Positions 24,984 through 32,832 of a stretch of DNA of 47,473 nt are shown here, piece after piece. The number at the start of each line of letters is the position of its first letter. The stretch's first letter is position 1. Below the pieces are notes generated by a model, which did not search any database, was not told the DNA's origin, and saw only the letters and a list, made by a program, of their open reading frames with translations. This stretch comes from an uncultured Phocaeicola sp. (lineage in GTDB: Bacteria; Bacteroidota; Bacteroidia; Bacteroidales; Bacteroidaceae). A program made the translations under genes and the position numbers. The stretch lies in NCBI GenBank assembly GCA_944320135.1, contig CALUGI010000024.1, positions 1 through 47,473 on the forward strand. The letters are read 5' to 3'.

Positions 24984-26309
24984 TCAAATTTTTTTGTCCT
25001 GCCATTTCGCTTTTTTCAGATAAATCAAACTGATTATCAGCATCAGAGAATAATATACCAGCTCGGTGGTAAAGCATACGTTGACCGGAGCCTGCACAAT
25101 CATCCCGACCACAACGATGTATACGGCATAGAACACCAACACAAACACCTCAAGATAAAGCGCCGCCTGCGTGTTGCCCGTCCCGGAAATCCCGTTGAAA
25201 TAGATGTTCGCCACCGATGCTATCAGCATGGCCGCACATACCACATAGAGCGATGACACCGAATCTTCCAGCAAAGCGGCTTCGTTGGTGTACACCGCAA
25301 GGATGGCATGAGGGAACAATGCGCACAATCCTACGCAGACGACCATTATCAGGAACGACATCCGGGCTATCTTGCCGAGCAACGACATCACATGGTCTAC
25401 GCCGCCCGCCCCTATCAGGTTGCTCACTAACGTATTGGCCGTGGTAGACAACGATTGGGCGGGAATGAGCAGCACCACATATACGCTCCGCACGATGTTG
25501 GCGATGGCAAGCTGGCGCTGCCCCAGACGCTCCAGCGCAATGAAGAACACAAACCAGATGCCCATCGAAAAAAAGTACTGCACCATCGTGAAGCACGAGA
25601 TATGAAGGATGCGCAACACCATCCCCCCGTCGAAACGGGGGATGCGCCCCAGACCGTATTTCCGGTGGTCAACCCTTACATACGTATATATAAGGTAGAA
25701 TATCAGCGACGACGCTTCGGAAATGACCGAAGCCAGAGCCGCGCCGCGCACGCCCATCTCAGGCATTCCCAGGCGGCCGAACACCAGCGCATAATTGAAC
25801 ACGAGATTCACCAACGCCATTACCACGGCACTCATGGTCAGCACTTTCGTTTGGGTGATGCCGATATAAAGGGCGCGGAACATCACATTCAGAAAAGCGA
25901 ACAGGAATCCCCACATACGCCATATATAGAACTCGTATGTAGCCTCGAAGATTGCATCGGAAGACACGAGCAGACGGATGAGCGGCTTTGCCACGAAGAA
26001 CATCAGTCCCAAAAGCACGACCGCCATAAGCAGGCTGAACGCGGACCCTTGCCACATGATGGGTCCCACCGCCCTGTAGTTTCCCTCCCCGTTACGCCGC
26101 GCAATCAGAATCTGCGAACCCACGCTGAAGCCGAACGCCACGGTGTAGAAGCAGATATAGAGCAGACCGCCCATAGCGGCAGCCCCCAACGCGACCTCGC
26201 TCACATGGCCCAGAAAGGCGGTGTCGGTCACGTTGATTACATTCTGCGCTATCAATCCCAGAAAGATGGGATAGGTTACATGCCAAATCTCCTTGTTTGA
26301 ATAAGCCAT
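24984..26309 (-). CDS. MATE-family multidrug/toxin exporter
   Basis: A 441-residue inner-membrane protein with about 12 membrane segments. MAYSNKEIWHVTYPIFLGLI and QNVINVTDTAFLGHVSEVAL are the typical N-terminal MATE sequence. VGSQILIARRNGEGN, with the conserved Q-I-ARR pattern, follows. The second half repeats the bundle, with PAQSLSTTANTLVSNLIGAG. It exports drugs or metabolites by Na+ or H+ antiport; the substrate is unknown. The start at 26309 fits the family; an ATG three codons upstream (26318) is also possible. No clear terminator follows. Confidence 0.94.
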   Translation of the reverse strand: MAYSNKEIWHVTYPIFLGLIAQNVINVTDTAFLGHVSEVALGAAAMGGLLYICFYTVAFGFSVGSQILIARRNGEGNYRAVGPIMWQGSAFSLLMAVVLLGLMFFVAKPLIRLLVSSDAIFEATYEFYIWRMWGFLFAFLNVMFRALYIGITQTKVLTMSAVVMALVNLVFNYALVFGRLGMPEMGVRGAALASVISEASSLIFYLIYTYVRVDHRKYGLGRIPRFDGGMVLRILHISCFTMVQYFFSMGIWFVFFIALERLGQRQLAIANIVRSVYVVLLIPAQSLSTTANTLVSNLIGAGGVDHVMSLLGKIARMSFLIMVVCVGLCALFPHAILAVYTNEAALLEDSVSSLYVVCAAMLIASVANIYFNGISGTGNTQAALYLEVFVLVFYAVYIVVVGMIVQAPVNVCFTTELVYYSLMLIISLIYLKKAKWQDKKI

Positions 26310-26334
26310 ACGACACATTTAATGGATATGCGCG

Positions 26335-26342
26335 CAAAGGTA
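26335..26342 (-). promoter_or_regulatory. -7 element for the MATE gene
   Basis: TACCTTTG on the minus strand, 25 bp before the chosen ATG. Confidence 0.6.
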
Positions 26343-26390
26343 CGCATTTTACTCCGCACCGCAAAACGTCCTGCCGCCCGCACCAATGAA

Positions 26391-27584
26391 TCAGCGCCGC
26401 AAATGAGACTTCGCATAGCCTTCAAACCATTCCAGCCATTCCCGTTCTTCCGGCGCAAGGCTTTCGAGAGTCGCCTGATAGTCCGGGTTGGGAATATACC
26501 ACCAGCGGGTTCTGAAAAACCAATCCAACGCCTCTGTCTTGAACACATACCCGCGCCATGCGAAAGGCAGATTGCGCACGATGCGGTACAACTTGTCGTT
26601 CAATGCCCCTTCCCGGTACAATCTGTAACGCCACGCATAATAGCCGGTAGGCATGTCGATGACGCTTGTTCCGGTGCAATCGGCGGAAAAGATTTTCAGC
26701 TCCGAACCGGGACGGAAATCGGTTGCCTTGTATTCGAGGGTGGCATTGCGCAGGAAAAACTCCACCACGTCCATCAACTTGTCGTTGCCCCAATTGCTGG
26801 TCAGTACAGTCCGTCTGCGCCATTTTCCCGTACCTGTGATTTCGGGCTTCACCGACCTTTGGAACACGCTGTCCTTCAGCATGAAGTGAAGCGGCACGTC
26901 GCGCGTCTTGATGCGGAGCGTAAAGTCGCCTATTTTCCCGTTCGCCCAACGCAAGGCAGGCGAGAGCTTGTAGTCGAGTTCGTAGTGGTAATAGACAGAT
27001 TCGCTCATGCGATAGCGGTAATGATGGCGCACGATGTTGAAGCCGGGCTTGAACGTGGCGTTGAAGTGATAGACAAACGCGACGGGCACCCCGCCGTTGG
27101 CTTGCGGATTCCACAGATAACCGCCGCTCCGGGCTTCGTCAATTTCATATTGGGAGAGGTCGAGTGCCTGCACCTTTCCGTGGTTCACGAAAAGCGTGTC
27201 GGCCCTCACGATGGAAGCGGCCACGGGCAATGCCTTGCCGTTCATCGTCACCGTAAAATCCGAGATGTAAGGATGCGCGCCGCTCAGGTCGAGCGAATCC
27301 ATGTACACCGGCGGATCGGCTTCGAAGCCCATGAGAACGGTCTTTTCCTCACCGGGATTATAGAATGCGTAATACACGTCCACATCCGCCGTCCTGTCCT
27401 CTCCCCAACTCAGCGTCAGCACCTCACGCCACACGTGAATATCGGTTTCCACAAGAGGGAGAAGCTGGTTCCCGCTCGTGTAATACGTCCCGTCGTTTGC
27501 AGGAGCTGCGATGCAAGCCGCAAAGAGCCAGCACAAGAGCGTCCCCCGCAACAAAACCGTCCGCACATCCGCATTCCGCCGCAT
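26391..27584 (-). CDS. Exported protein with DUF4424-like and YARHG-like regions
   Basis: A protein of about 397 residues with a signal peptide (VLLRGTLLCWLFAACIAAPA, cleavage near ANDGTYY). The first 250 residues resemble DUF4424: NDGTYYTSGNQLLPLVET, then VDVYYAFYNPGEEKTVLMGF. The last 60 residues resemble a YARHG domain, a small extracellular domain: YRIVRNLPFAWRGYVFKTEA followed by a Trp-rich FFRTRWWYIPNP. The YARHG core reads AWRGY instead of ARHGY. Function is unknown. Starts at 27638, 27626 and 27584 are all possible; 27584 gives the best signal peptide and follows an A-rich stretch. A TACATTTG promoter element lies at 27659-27652. Confidence 0.78.
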   Translation of the reverse strand: MRRNADVRTVLLRGTLLCWLFAACIAAPANDGTYYTSGNQLLPLVETDIHVWREVLTLSWGEDRTADVDVYYAFYNPGEEKTVLMGFEADPPVYMDSLDLSGAHPYISDFTVTMNGKALPVAASIVRADTLFVNHGKVQALDLSQYEIDEARSGGYLWNPQANGGVPVAFVYHFNATFKPGFNIVRHHYRYRMSESVYYHYELDYKLSPALRWANGKIGDFTLRIKTRDVPLHFMLKDSVFQRSVKPEITGTGKWRRRTVLTSNWGNDKLMDVVEFFLRNATLEYKATDFRPGSELKIFSADCTGTSVIDMPTGYYAWRYRLYREGALNDKLYRIVRNLPFAWRGYVFKTEALDWFFRTRWWYIPNPDYQATLESLAPEEREWLEWFEGYAKSHLRR

Positions 27585-27651
27585 TTTCTGGAATTTCCGT
27601 ATCCTTGCCGGATAAAGTCTGCCCATAACGATTCGCATTATTGTCTGCCGA

Positions 27652-27659
27652 CAAATGTA
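27652..27659 (-). promoter_or_regulatory. -7 element for the DUF4424/YARHG gene
   Basis: TACATTTG on the minus strand. It shows that this gene has its own promoter and is not read only from the lipoprotein gene upstream. Confidence 0.55.
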
Positions 27660-27725
27660 ACGATTTTCTCGGCACCTTGTCCTGAAAACGCGGGCAAATT
27701 CAAGGCCACGGACGCAGGCAAACCC

Positions 27726-27770
27726 AAAAAAGGCCGACGCGTTCTTGTCCGAACCCGAACGCACCGGCCT
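27726..27770 (-). terminator. Terminator of the acidic lipoprotein gene
   Basis: Arms AGGCCGGTGCGTTC and GAACGCGTCGGCCT (minus strand, with a small mismatch) are followed by TTTTTTGGG. It lies about 20 bp after the stop. Confidence 0.88.
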
Positions 27771-27790
27771 GTCCCGCTCCAAAGGGAAAA

Positions 27791-28837
27791 TCAGTTTCTA
27801 TGCAATCTTCTGTTTTTCAACTTCATGACATGGCGCACGGCCTTCCCTGCGCGCGAAAGGCTCGCCTGATTGTCAACAGACGGGCTGTAAGGCGTATAGC
27901 CGTAAGCGGCATATTCACTATTATTACGATACAGCACAGAGATTCGGCCTTCGCTGTCATACTCTACGCGGTAAGTGTCCGTGTTCAGCACTGCACCTAT
28001 TTCGCTTCTTTCCGTCACGCTCAGCGGAATGTTCTTTGTAGTTTTTCCCATATAGCCCGCATAATACACGAAGTCGGCTATCATGATAAAGTCCGGCGTG
28101 AAAATTCCGCTGTTCGTCGGGGCATTCTCGCCATACTCGAACGTGTATGTATATGCCTCTTCCTCCGTTTTGGAACCGTCCTTCAAGATTGACACATACC
28201 TATCGCCGGCTCCCGTCAGATTGCCGTCTGTCCAAGTGAACGTAAACTCGTTCTCTTCACCTGCATACTCAGAATCTGCCGGCTCATCGTCCAAATAATC
28301 ATAAGACACCTTGACTTTCAGCAAATGGCCGTCGTCGCTGTATTCCGCTGTCATCGTCCCTCTGTCTTCATCCGTCTCTCCTTCATACACATCCTTCGAA
28401 TAGTAATCGCACGAGGTGACGAAGCCCCGGCTGTCAGTCCGGATATTGGAGTAAACTTCCTCATACTCATAATCTTCTTCAGCATAGTCTATTACGATAC
28501 TGAACGGATTGTCCTTAATGAGGAAGTCGCTCCCATAATCCGCGCTGAATCCGTTGACCATCCGGCCGCCGTCGTAATTGAAATAAGACACGTCCCATCC
28601 ATAATCTATCGAATAGACCGTATGGGCAATCCCCGCCTCTTCAATCGAAGTCGAGGGAGCCTGGCCGTCGTCTCCCGACGGATCGTCGTCGTCATCGTCA
28701 CCGTTAGGCGTCGAAGTCGAAGGAAGCTGGTCGTCATCGCCCGACGGATCGTCGTTATCATCACCGCAAGACGTAAAACCGCACAAGGCTGCCGCCGCAA
28801 AGAGCGAGGCAAACAAATAAATTTTTCTCTTTTCCAT
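27791..28837 (-). CDS. Acidic surface lipoprotein, function unknown
   Basis: A 348-residue lipoprotein. The signal sequence ends in the lipobox GFTSC (Cys24), followed by GDDNDD, a Bacteroidota surface-export signal. Residues 25-60 are a low-complexity linker built from two copies of a DDPSGDD-Q-PSTS unit. The rest resembles the beta-rich DUF4595-type repeat proteins of Bacteroidota: VYSNIRTDSRGFVTSCDYYS, MTAEYSDDGHLLKVKVSYDY and YRVEYDSEGRISVLYRNNSE. These YDxxGRI-like repeats suggest a beta-sheet repeat fold. The start is the ATG at 28837; a GTG one codon earlier is open. No function can be assigned. Confidence 0.85.
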   Translation of the reverse strand: MEKRKIYLFASLFAAAALCGFTSCGDDNDDPSGDDDQLPSTSTPNGDDDDDDPSGDDGQAPSTSIEEAGIAHTVYSIDYGWDVSYFNYDGGRMVNGFSADYGSDFLIKDNPFSIVIDYAEEDYEYEEVYSNIRTDSRGFVTSCDYYSKDVYEGETDEDRGTMTAEYSDDGHLLKVKVSYDYLDDEPADSEYAGEENEFTFTWTDGNLTGAGDRYVSILKDGSKTEEEAYTYTFEYGENAPTNSGIFTPDFIMIADFVYYAGYMGKTTKNIPLSVTERSEIGAVLNTDTYRVEYDSEGRISVLYRNNSEYAAYGYTPYSPSVDNQASLSRAGKAVRHVMKLKNRRLHRN

Positions 28838-28914
28838 CACAAAACTCTTTAGTTAAACATATATGCAATGGCCCGTTTCTCCATCGGACTGTGGGGAAAA
28901 CATCCAAAGCGGAG

Positions 28915-28922
28915 CAAATATA
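28915..28922 (-). promoter_or_regulatory. -7 element for the acidic lipoprotein gene
   Basis: TATATTTG on the minus strand, 77 bp before the ATG. Confidence 0.55.
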
Positions 28923-28947
28923 TTAACAAAGCGCAGCGTCTTAAAAC

Positions 28948-29078
28948 AAAGCCCCGCGCCGTTATGCACCAAACGCAAGCAACCTTGCACTATTCCGGAC
29001 GAATTTGCGACTATCCGGCACGAAAAAAACAGCAAACGCGCGGCGCGAACTGCAATAACTCCGCCGGAAACTTGCAGC
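28948..29078. repeat. Degenerate 21-23-bp phased units
   Basis: Six units can be laid out, starting at 28948, 28971, 28992, 29013, 29034 and 29057, with steps of 23, 21, 21, 21 and 23 bp. Several end in TTGCAC, TTGCGAC or TTGCAGC, and three begin AAAGC or AAACGC. The similarity is weak in places. The units fill the divergent gap between the lipoprotein and porin genes. Confidence 0.45.
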
Positions 29079-29102
29079 ATACGCATTATACGATTATTTT
29101 TG
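29072..29102 (+). promoter_or_regulatory. Promoter of the FadL-family gene
   Basis: TTG (29072-29074), 20 bp, then TATTTTTG (29095-29102). The ATG follows 28 bp downstream. Confidence 0.75.
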
Positions 29103-29130
29103 CGCCTTAATCAAAAACCAACCACATCGA

Positions 29131-30507
29131 ATGAAAAAGATTCTTTTGGCCGGAACTGCGGCTCTGCTCTTCCCGGCATCAGTCTTTGCCGGAGACTACC
29201 TGACCAACACGAACCAACATGCAGCCTTTCTGCGCATGGCTGCACGCGGAGCTTCCGTCGACATTGACGGAGTGTACAGCAACCCGGCAGGACTCGCCTT
29301 CCTCCCCGAAAACGGGTTCCACCTTTCGCTTACCGGACAGAGCGCATTCCAGACGCGCGAAATCGAGGCTTCCACCGGGCTTTGGACGATGGACGGCAAC
29401 CAAAGCACTCGAAATTACAAAGGTACGGCATCGGCTCCGATTATCCCCTCGTTCCAAGGAGCCTACAAGAACGACAAATGGGTGATTTCCGCCGGGTTCG
29501 CCATTACGGGCGGAGGGGGAAAGGCATCTTTCGGCAAGGGGCTTCCGATGTTTGACGCGCTTGCCACAGGGCTGATTGCCTCCGCATCGCAAGGAAGGCT
29601 TGCTCCTGACATGTACAACATCAACACAGCTATGGACGGAAAGCAGTACATCTACGGCGTGCAGCTCGGACTAAGCTACAAGATAGCCGACTGGGTATCC
29701 GTGTTCTTGGGCGGGCGGATGAACTACTTTACCGGAGGATACGAGGGATTCCTGACTGCAGACTTGAACGAATCGTATACGCCGATGGCTCCGGCGCTCG
29801 GACTGGAAGACGCGCGGCTGGCAAGCATCGAACTGGACTGCCGGCAAAGCGGATGGGGAATGACTCCGATTATAGGAGCGGACTTCAAGTTGGGAAAATG
29901 GAACATCGGAATGAAATATGAGTTCAAGACGAACCTGAACATCGAAAACCGGACACGAAAAATGGAACTCTACCGGGTAGACGAAAGCTATCTGGCCGCC
30001 TACCAGGACGGGGTGAACACCCCCAACGACCTGCCCGCCATGCTTTCGATAGCCGCCGGATACGAAATTCTTCCCAACCTGAGGGCATCGGTGGAATACC
30101 ATTTCTTCGACGACAAACATGCGGGCATGGCCAACACGACATTGGCGGACGGAACCGTTGTCGGCAGGCAAAAGACATTGAAACACGGCACGCACGAATA
30201 TCTGGCCGGGGTGGAATGGGACATCACAAAGCAGCTCACGATAAGCGGCGGCTTCCAGAAAACGAACTACGGACTGAGCGATGATTTCCAGACCGACACG
30301 AGCTTTTATTGCGACTCCTATTCGTTAGGATTCGGGGCGCGCCTCCATCTGAACGAATCGTGGAGCATGGACATCGCCTATTTCTGGACAAACTACAGCG
30401 ACTACACCAAAGAAACCGCCAACTACAACGGAACGGGCATGGCTGGAACGGACATCTACTCGCGCACGAACAAGGTGTTCGGGCTGAGCTTGAACTACAA
30501 CTTCTGA
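29131..30507 (+). CDS. OmpP1/FadL/TodX-family outer-membrane protein
   Basis: A 458-residue outer-membrane barrel for uptake of long-chain fatty acids or other hydrophobic compounds. The signal peptide is MKKILLAGTAALLFPASVFA. The plug begins GDYLTNTNQHAAFLRMAARG and continues DGVYSNPAGLAFLPENG, with the family's NPAG motif. The remainder is alternating beta strands ending in VFGLSLNYNF, with the C-terminal aromatic residue. It is a single gene with its own promoter; the hairpin at 30535-30575 probably ends its transcript. The substrate is not predictable. Confidence 0.93.
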   Translation: MKKILLAGTAALLFPASVFAGDYLTNTNQHAAFLRMAARGASVDIDGVYSNPAGLAFLPENGFHLSLTGQSAFQTREIEASTGLWTMDGNQSTRNYKGTASAPIIPSFQGAYKNDKWVISAGFAITGGGGKASFGKGLPMFDALATGLIASASQGRLAPDMYNINTAMDGKQYIYGVQLGLSYKIADWVSVFLGGRMNYFTGGYEGFLTADLNESYTPMAPALGLEDARLASIELDCRQSGWGMTPIIGADFKLGKWNIGMKYEFKTNLNIENRTRKMELYRVDESYLAAYQDGVNTPNDLPAMLSIAAGYEILPNLRASVEYHFFDDKHAGMANTTLADGTVVGRQKTLKHGTHEYLAGVEWDITKQLTISGGFQKTNYGLSDDFQTDTSFYCDSYSLGFGARLHLNESWSMDIAYFWTNYSDYTKETANYNGTGMAGTDIYSRTNKVFGLSLNYNF

Positions 30508-30534
30508 TTCCCCCTGAACGCAAAGAAGCACGCG

Positions 30535-30575
30535 ATGCCGCCCTTTCCGGACGCCGTTCCGGAGAAAGGCGGCAT
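30535..30575 (+). terminator. Hairpin after the FadL-family gene
   Basis: Arms ATGCCGCC and GGCGGCAT, with inner TTTC/GAAA and CGGA/TCCG stems, form a strong hairpin 27 bp after the stop. Only TTTCG follows rather than a long T-tract. Confidence 0.65.
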
Positions 30576-30580
30576 TTCGA

Positions 30581-30646
30581 AAAAAGTCCCCGGATTTTCA
30601 AGAGAAACGCGCCGGAATTTCAAGAAAAAGACAGGCACAACGCATG
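30581..30646. repeat. Degenerate 22-bp tandem repeat
   Basis: CCGGATTTTCAAGA (30590) recurs as CCGGAATTTCAAGA (30612), 22 bp later. A weaker third unit starts at 30625. The unit around AGAAACGCGCCGGAATTTC is very like the repeat core at 37390. Confidence 0.65.
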
Positions 30647-30665
30647 GATTTTGAAGATATTTCAC

Positions 30666-30673
30666 TACCTTTG
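30666..30673 (+). promoter_or_regulatory. -7 element for the toxin-antitoxin pair
   Basis: TACCTTTG, 40 bp before the antitoxin ATG. No good -33 element is seen. Confidence 0.55.
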
Positions 30674-30713
30674 CCTACGAGAACCGCAACAAAAGAAGAA
30701 GGAGGAAACAACG

Positions 30714-30959
30714 ATGAAAGTATCAGCATCTATGGAAAGCCTCTGGCAATACATCCAGTCGCTCTCGCTGAGCGAACGCAACCGCGAATGGCTGGCGGAC
30801 AAGCTGCTGGAAGGCACACGCAAAAAAGGGGAAGAAGAAACCGAGCGCATCGGCAAGGAAGAAATCCTTGCAGGAATCGATGCGGGACTGAAAGAGATGA
30901 AAAACGGCCAGACAAGGCCGGCGCGCGAACTTTTGAAAGAACTTCGAAATGGACTATAG
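30714..30959 (+). CDS. Putative antitoxin of a RelE/ParE-type module
   Basis: An 81-residue acidic helical protein, MKVSASMESLWQYIQSLSLS onward, ending ARELLKELRNGL. It is placed 5' of a RelE/ParE-like toxin and overlaps it by 11 bp, the usual order for antitoxin first. The start at 30714 is supported by a strong Shine-Dalgarno sequence, GAAGGAGGAAACAACG, which is unusual in this phylum. It has no obvious DNA-binding fold. A long open frame upstream of this start is not coding. Confidence 0.78.
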   Translation: MKVSASMESLWQYIQSLSLSERNREWLADKLLEGTRKKGEEETERIGKEEILAGIDAGLKEMKNGQTRPARELLKELRNGL

Positions 30960-31290
30960 AATAAAAACGACAAAGTCCTTCGACAAGGAAATTAAAAGAA
31001 TAAGCAAACGTTACGCCTCGATAGCGGACGACTATGAACACCTGCTTGTCGAACTCGAACAAAATCCCCGCCTCGGCACCGACCTTGGAGGCGGCCTGCG
31101 CAAAATACGCATGTCCATCGCTTCCAAAGGACGGGGCAAAAGCGGAGGCGCACGGGTCATCACTTTCACGATAATCGCAGCCGCAGACGAAACGGAAATC
31201 AACTTGCTTTACATCTACGACAAGGCCGAACGCGAATCCGTCAGCAAAAAAGAACTTGAAGAACTTCTTCGCAAAAACGGACTGAAATGA
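30949..31290 (+). CDS. RelE/ParE-family toxin
   Basis: A 113-residue basic protein of the RelE/ParE superfamily. MDYRIKTTKSFDKEIKRISK is the N-terminal strand and helix. LRKIRMSIASKGRGKSGGAR and VITFTI form the central strands, and LLYIYDKAERESVSKKEL is the C-terminal part. Family members cleave mRNA at the ribosome or poison gyrase; which applies here is not clear. It overlaps the antitoxin gene. Sitting alone between core genes, the pair may have been acquired. Confidence 0.85.
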   Translation: MDYRIKTTKSFDKEIKRISKRYASIADDYEHLLVELEQNPRLGTDLGGGLRKIRMSIASKGRGKSGGARVITFTIIAAADETEINLLYIYDKAERESVSKKELEELLRKNGLK

Positions 31291-31360
31291 CTCATCCGGC
31301 TCGCCGCATTCGCGTCAAAACAAAACAAAATAACAAACTCGCAGAAAATAATTCTTCATC

Positions 31361-31392
31361 TTTCCACTTCATAATTTTTTTTCTTAACTTTG
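31361..31392 (+). promoter_or_regulatory. Promoter of pgk
   Basis: TTTC (31361-31364), 20 bp, then a perfect TAACTTTG (31385-31392). It is preceded by an A/T-rich stretch and leaves a leader of about 40 nt. Confidence 0.8.
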
Positions 31393-31440
31393 CGGTGCAT
31401 CAACAAAACGAGGAAAACACTTTAAACAAAAATATTAGTT

Positions 31441-32697
31441 ATGATGACAATTGACAAATTCAACTTTGCCGGAAAAAAGGCAATCGTCCGCGTAGACTTT
31501 AATGTACCTTTGGACGAAAATGGTAAAATCACCGATGACACCCGTATCCGTGGCGCACTGCCCACTCTGAAAAAAATCCTGGCAGACGGCGGCGCCTTGA
31601 TTATCATGTCACACATGGGCAAGCCCAAAGGCAAAGTAAACGCTAAATATTCTTTGAGCCAGATTGTTGACGCTGTATCAGCCGCTCTGGGAGTTCCCGT
31701 TCAGTTCGCTCCCGACTGCGCCAAGGCTCAGGATGCAGCCGCTGCCTTGAAACCGGGCGAAGTGCTGCTGCTCGAAAACCTCCGCTTCTATCCGGAAGAA
31801 GAAGGCAAGCCTGTAGGCATCGAAAAGGAAGACCCTGCTTACGAAGCCGCAAAGAAAGAAATGAAAGCCCGTCAGAAAGACTTCGCCAAAACTTTGGCTT
31901 CTTACGCCGACTGCTACGTAATGGACGCATTCGGCACGGCTCACCGCAAGCACGCTTCTACAGCCGTTATCGCCGACTACTTCGACGCCGACCACAAAAT
32001 GTTAGGCTATCTGATGGAAAAGGAAGTGAAGGCCGTTGACAACGTGCTGAAAGACATCAAGCGTCCGTTTACCGCAATCATGGGCGGCTCAAAGGTTTCT
32101 ACTAAAATCGGCATCATCGAAAACTTGATGGACAAGGTAGACAACCTGATTCTCTGCGGCGGTATGACGTTCACTTTCGCAAAAGCCCAAGGCGGCAAAA
32201 TCGGCAAATCTATCTGCGAAGACGACAAGCTCGACTTGGCTCTCGACATCATCAAGAAAGCAAAAGAAAAAGGCGTCAATCTGGTATTGGGCACAGACTG
32301 CATCGCAGCCGATGACTTCAAGAACGATGCCAACACTCAAGTTTGTCCGGCCAACAACATCCCTGACGGATGGGAAGGTCTGGACGCAGGTCCCGAAAGC
32401 CGCAAAGCGTTCAAAGACGCCATCGTAAACGCAAAGACCATCCTGTGGAACGGTCCTGCCGGCGTATTTGAGTTCGACAACTTCACGGGCGGCTCAAAAG
32501 CCATCGCAGAAGCCATTGCGGAAGCCACCAAAAACGGTGCTTTCTCGCTGATTGGCGGAGGAGACTCAGTAGCCTGCATCAACAAATTCGGCATGGCCGA
32601 CCAAGTTTCTTACATCTCAACCGGCGGAGGCGCGCTGTTGGAAGCTATCGAAGGCAAAGTATTGCCGGGCGTAGCCGCTATCTGTGGCGAAGAATAA
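31441..32697 (+). CDS. pgk: Phosphoglycerate kinase
   Basis: A 418-residue glycolytic enzyme transferring phosphate between 1,3-bisphosphoglycerate and [23 protein letters not shown] and [20 protein letters not shown] form the substrate-binding start. [25 protein letters not shown] and [13 protein letters not shown] contain the basic-patch residues. [14 protein letters not shown] and [10 protein letters not shown] bind nucleotide. Length is normal. It is a single gene with a strong promoter and terminator. Confidence 0.98.
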   Translation: MMTIDKFNFAGKKAIVRVDFNVPLDENGKITDDTRIRGALPTLKKILADGGALIIMSHMGKPKGKVNAKYSLSQIVDAVSAALGVPVQFAPDCAKAQDAAAALKPGEVLLLENLRFYPEEEGKPVGIEKEDPAYEAAKKEMKARQKDFAKTLASYADCYVMDAFGTAHRKHASTAVIADYFDADHKMLGYLMEKEVKAVDNVLKDIKRPFTAIMGGSKVSTKIGIIENLMDKVDNLILCGGMTFTFAKAQGGKIGKSICEDDKLDLALDIIKKAKEKGVNLVLGTDCIAADDFKNDANTQVCPANNIPDGWEGLDAGPESRKAFKDAIVNAKTILWNGPAGVFEFDNFTGGSKAIAEAIAEATKNGAFSLIGGGDSVACINKFGMADQVSYISTGGGALLEAIEGKVLPGVAAICGEE

Positions 32698-32717
32698 CCG
32701 TCTTCTCTTTCTATACA

Positions 32718-32753
32718 AACCGCTTCAAGAAATTCTTGGAGCGGTTTTTTCTT
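32718..32753 (+). terminator. pgk intrinsic terminator
   Basis: The stem AACCGCTTCAAGAA/TTCTTGGAGCGGTT is followed by TTTTTTCTT. Confidence 0.93.
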
Positions 32754-32779
32754 GTCCCCACAATATTAAGAGAAAAATC

Positions 32780-32810
32780 TTTCAATTACGCTTAGTTTTG
32801 CCTAACTTTG
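32780..32810 (+). promoter_or_regulatory. Promoter of the hybrid two-component gene
   Basis: TTTC (32780-32783), 19 bp, then TAACTTTG (32803-32810), 22 bp before the ATG. Confidence 0.78.
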
Positions 32811-32832
32811 TATCATAGATAACAACTAAGTC

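Noticed and set aside
26322-27869. 515-codon open frame opposite the DUF4424/YARHG gene
   Set aside because: Antisense shadow: rich in His, Arg and Pro, without signal peptide or motif, while the minus-strand frame has both.
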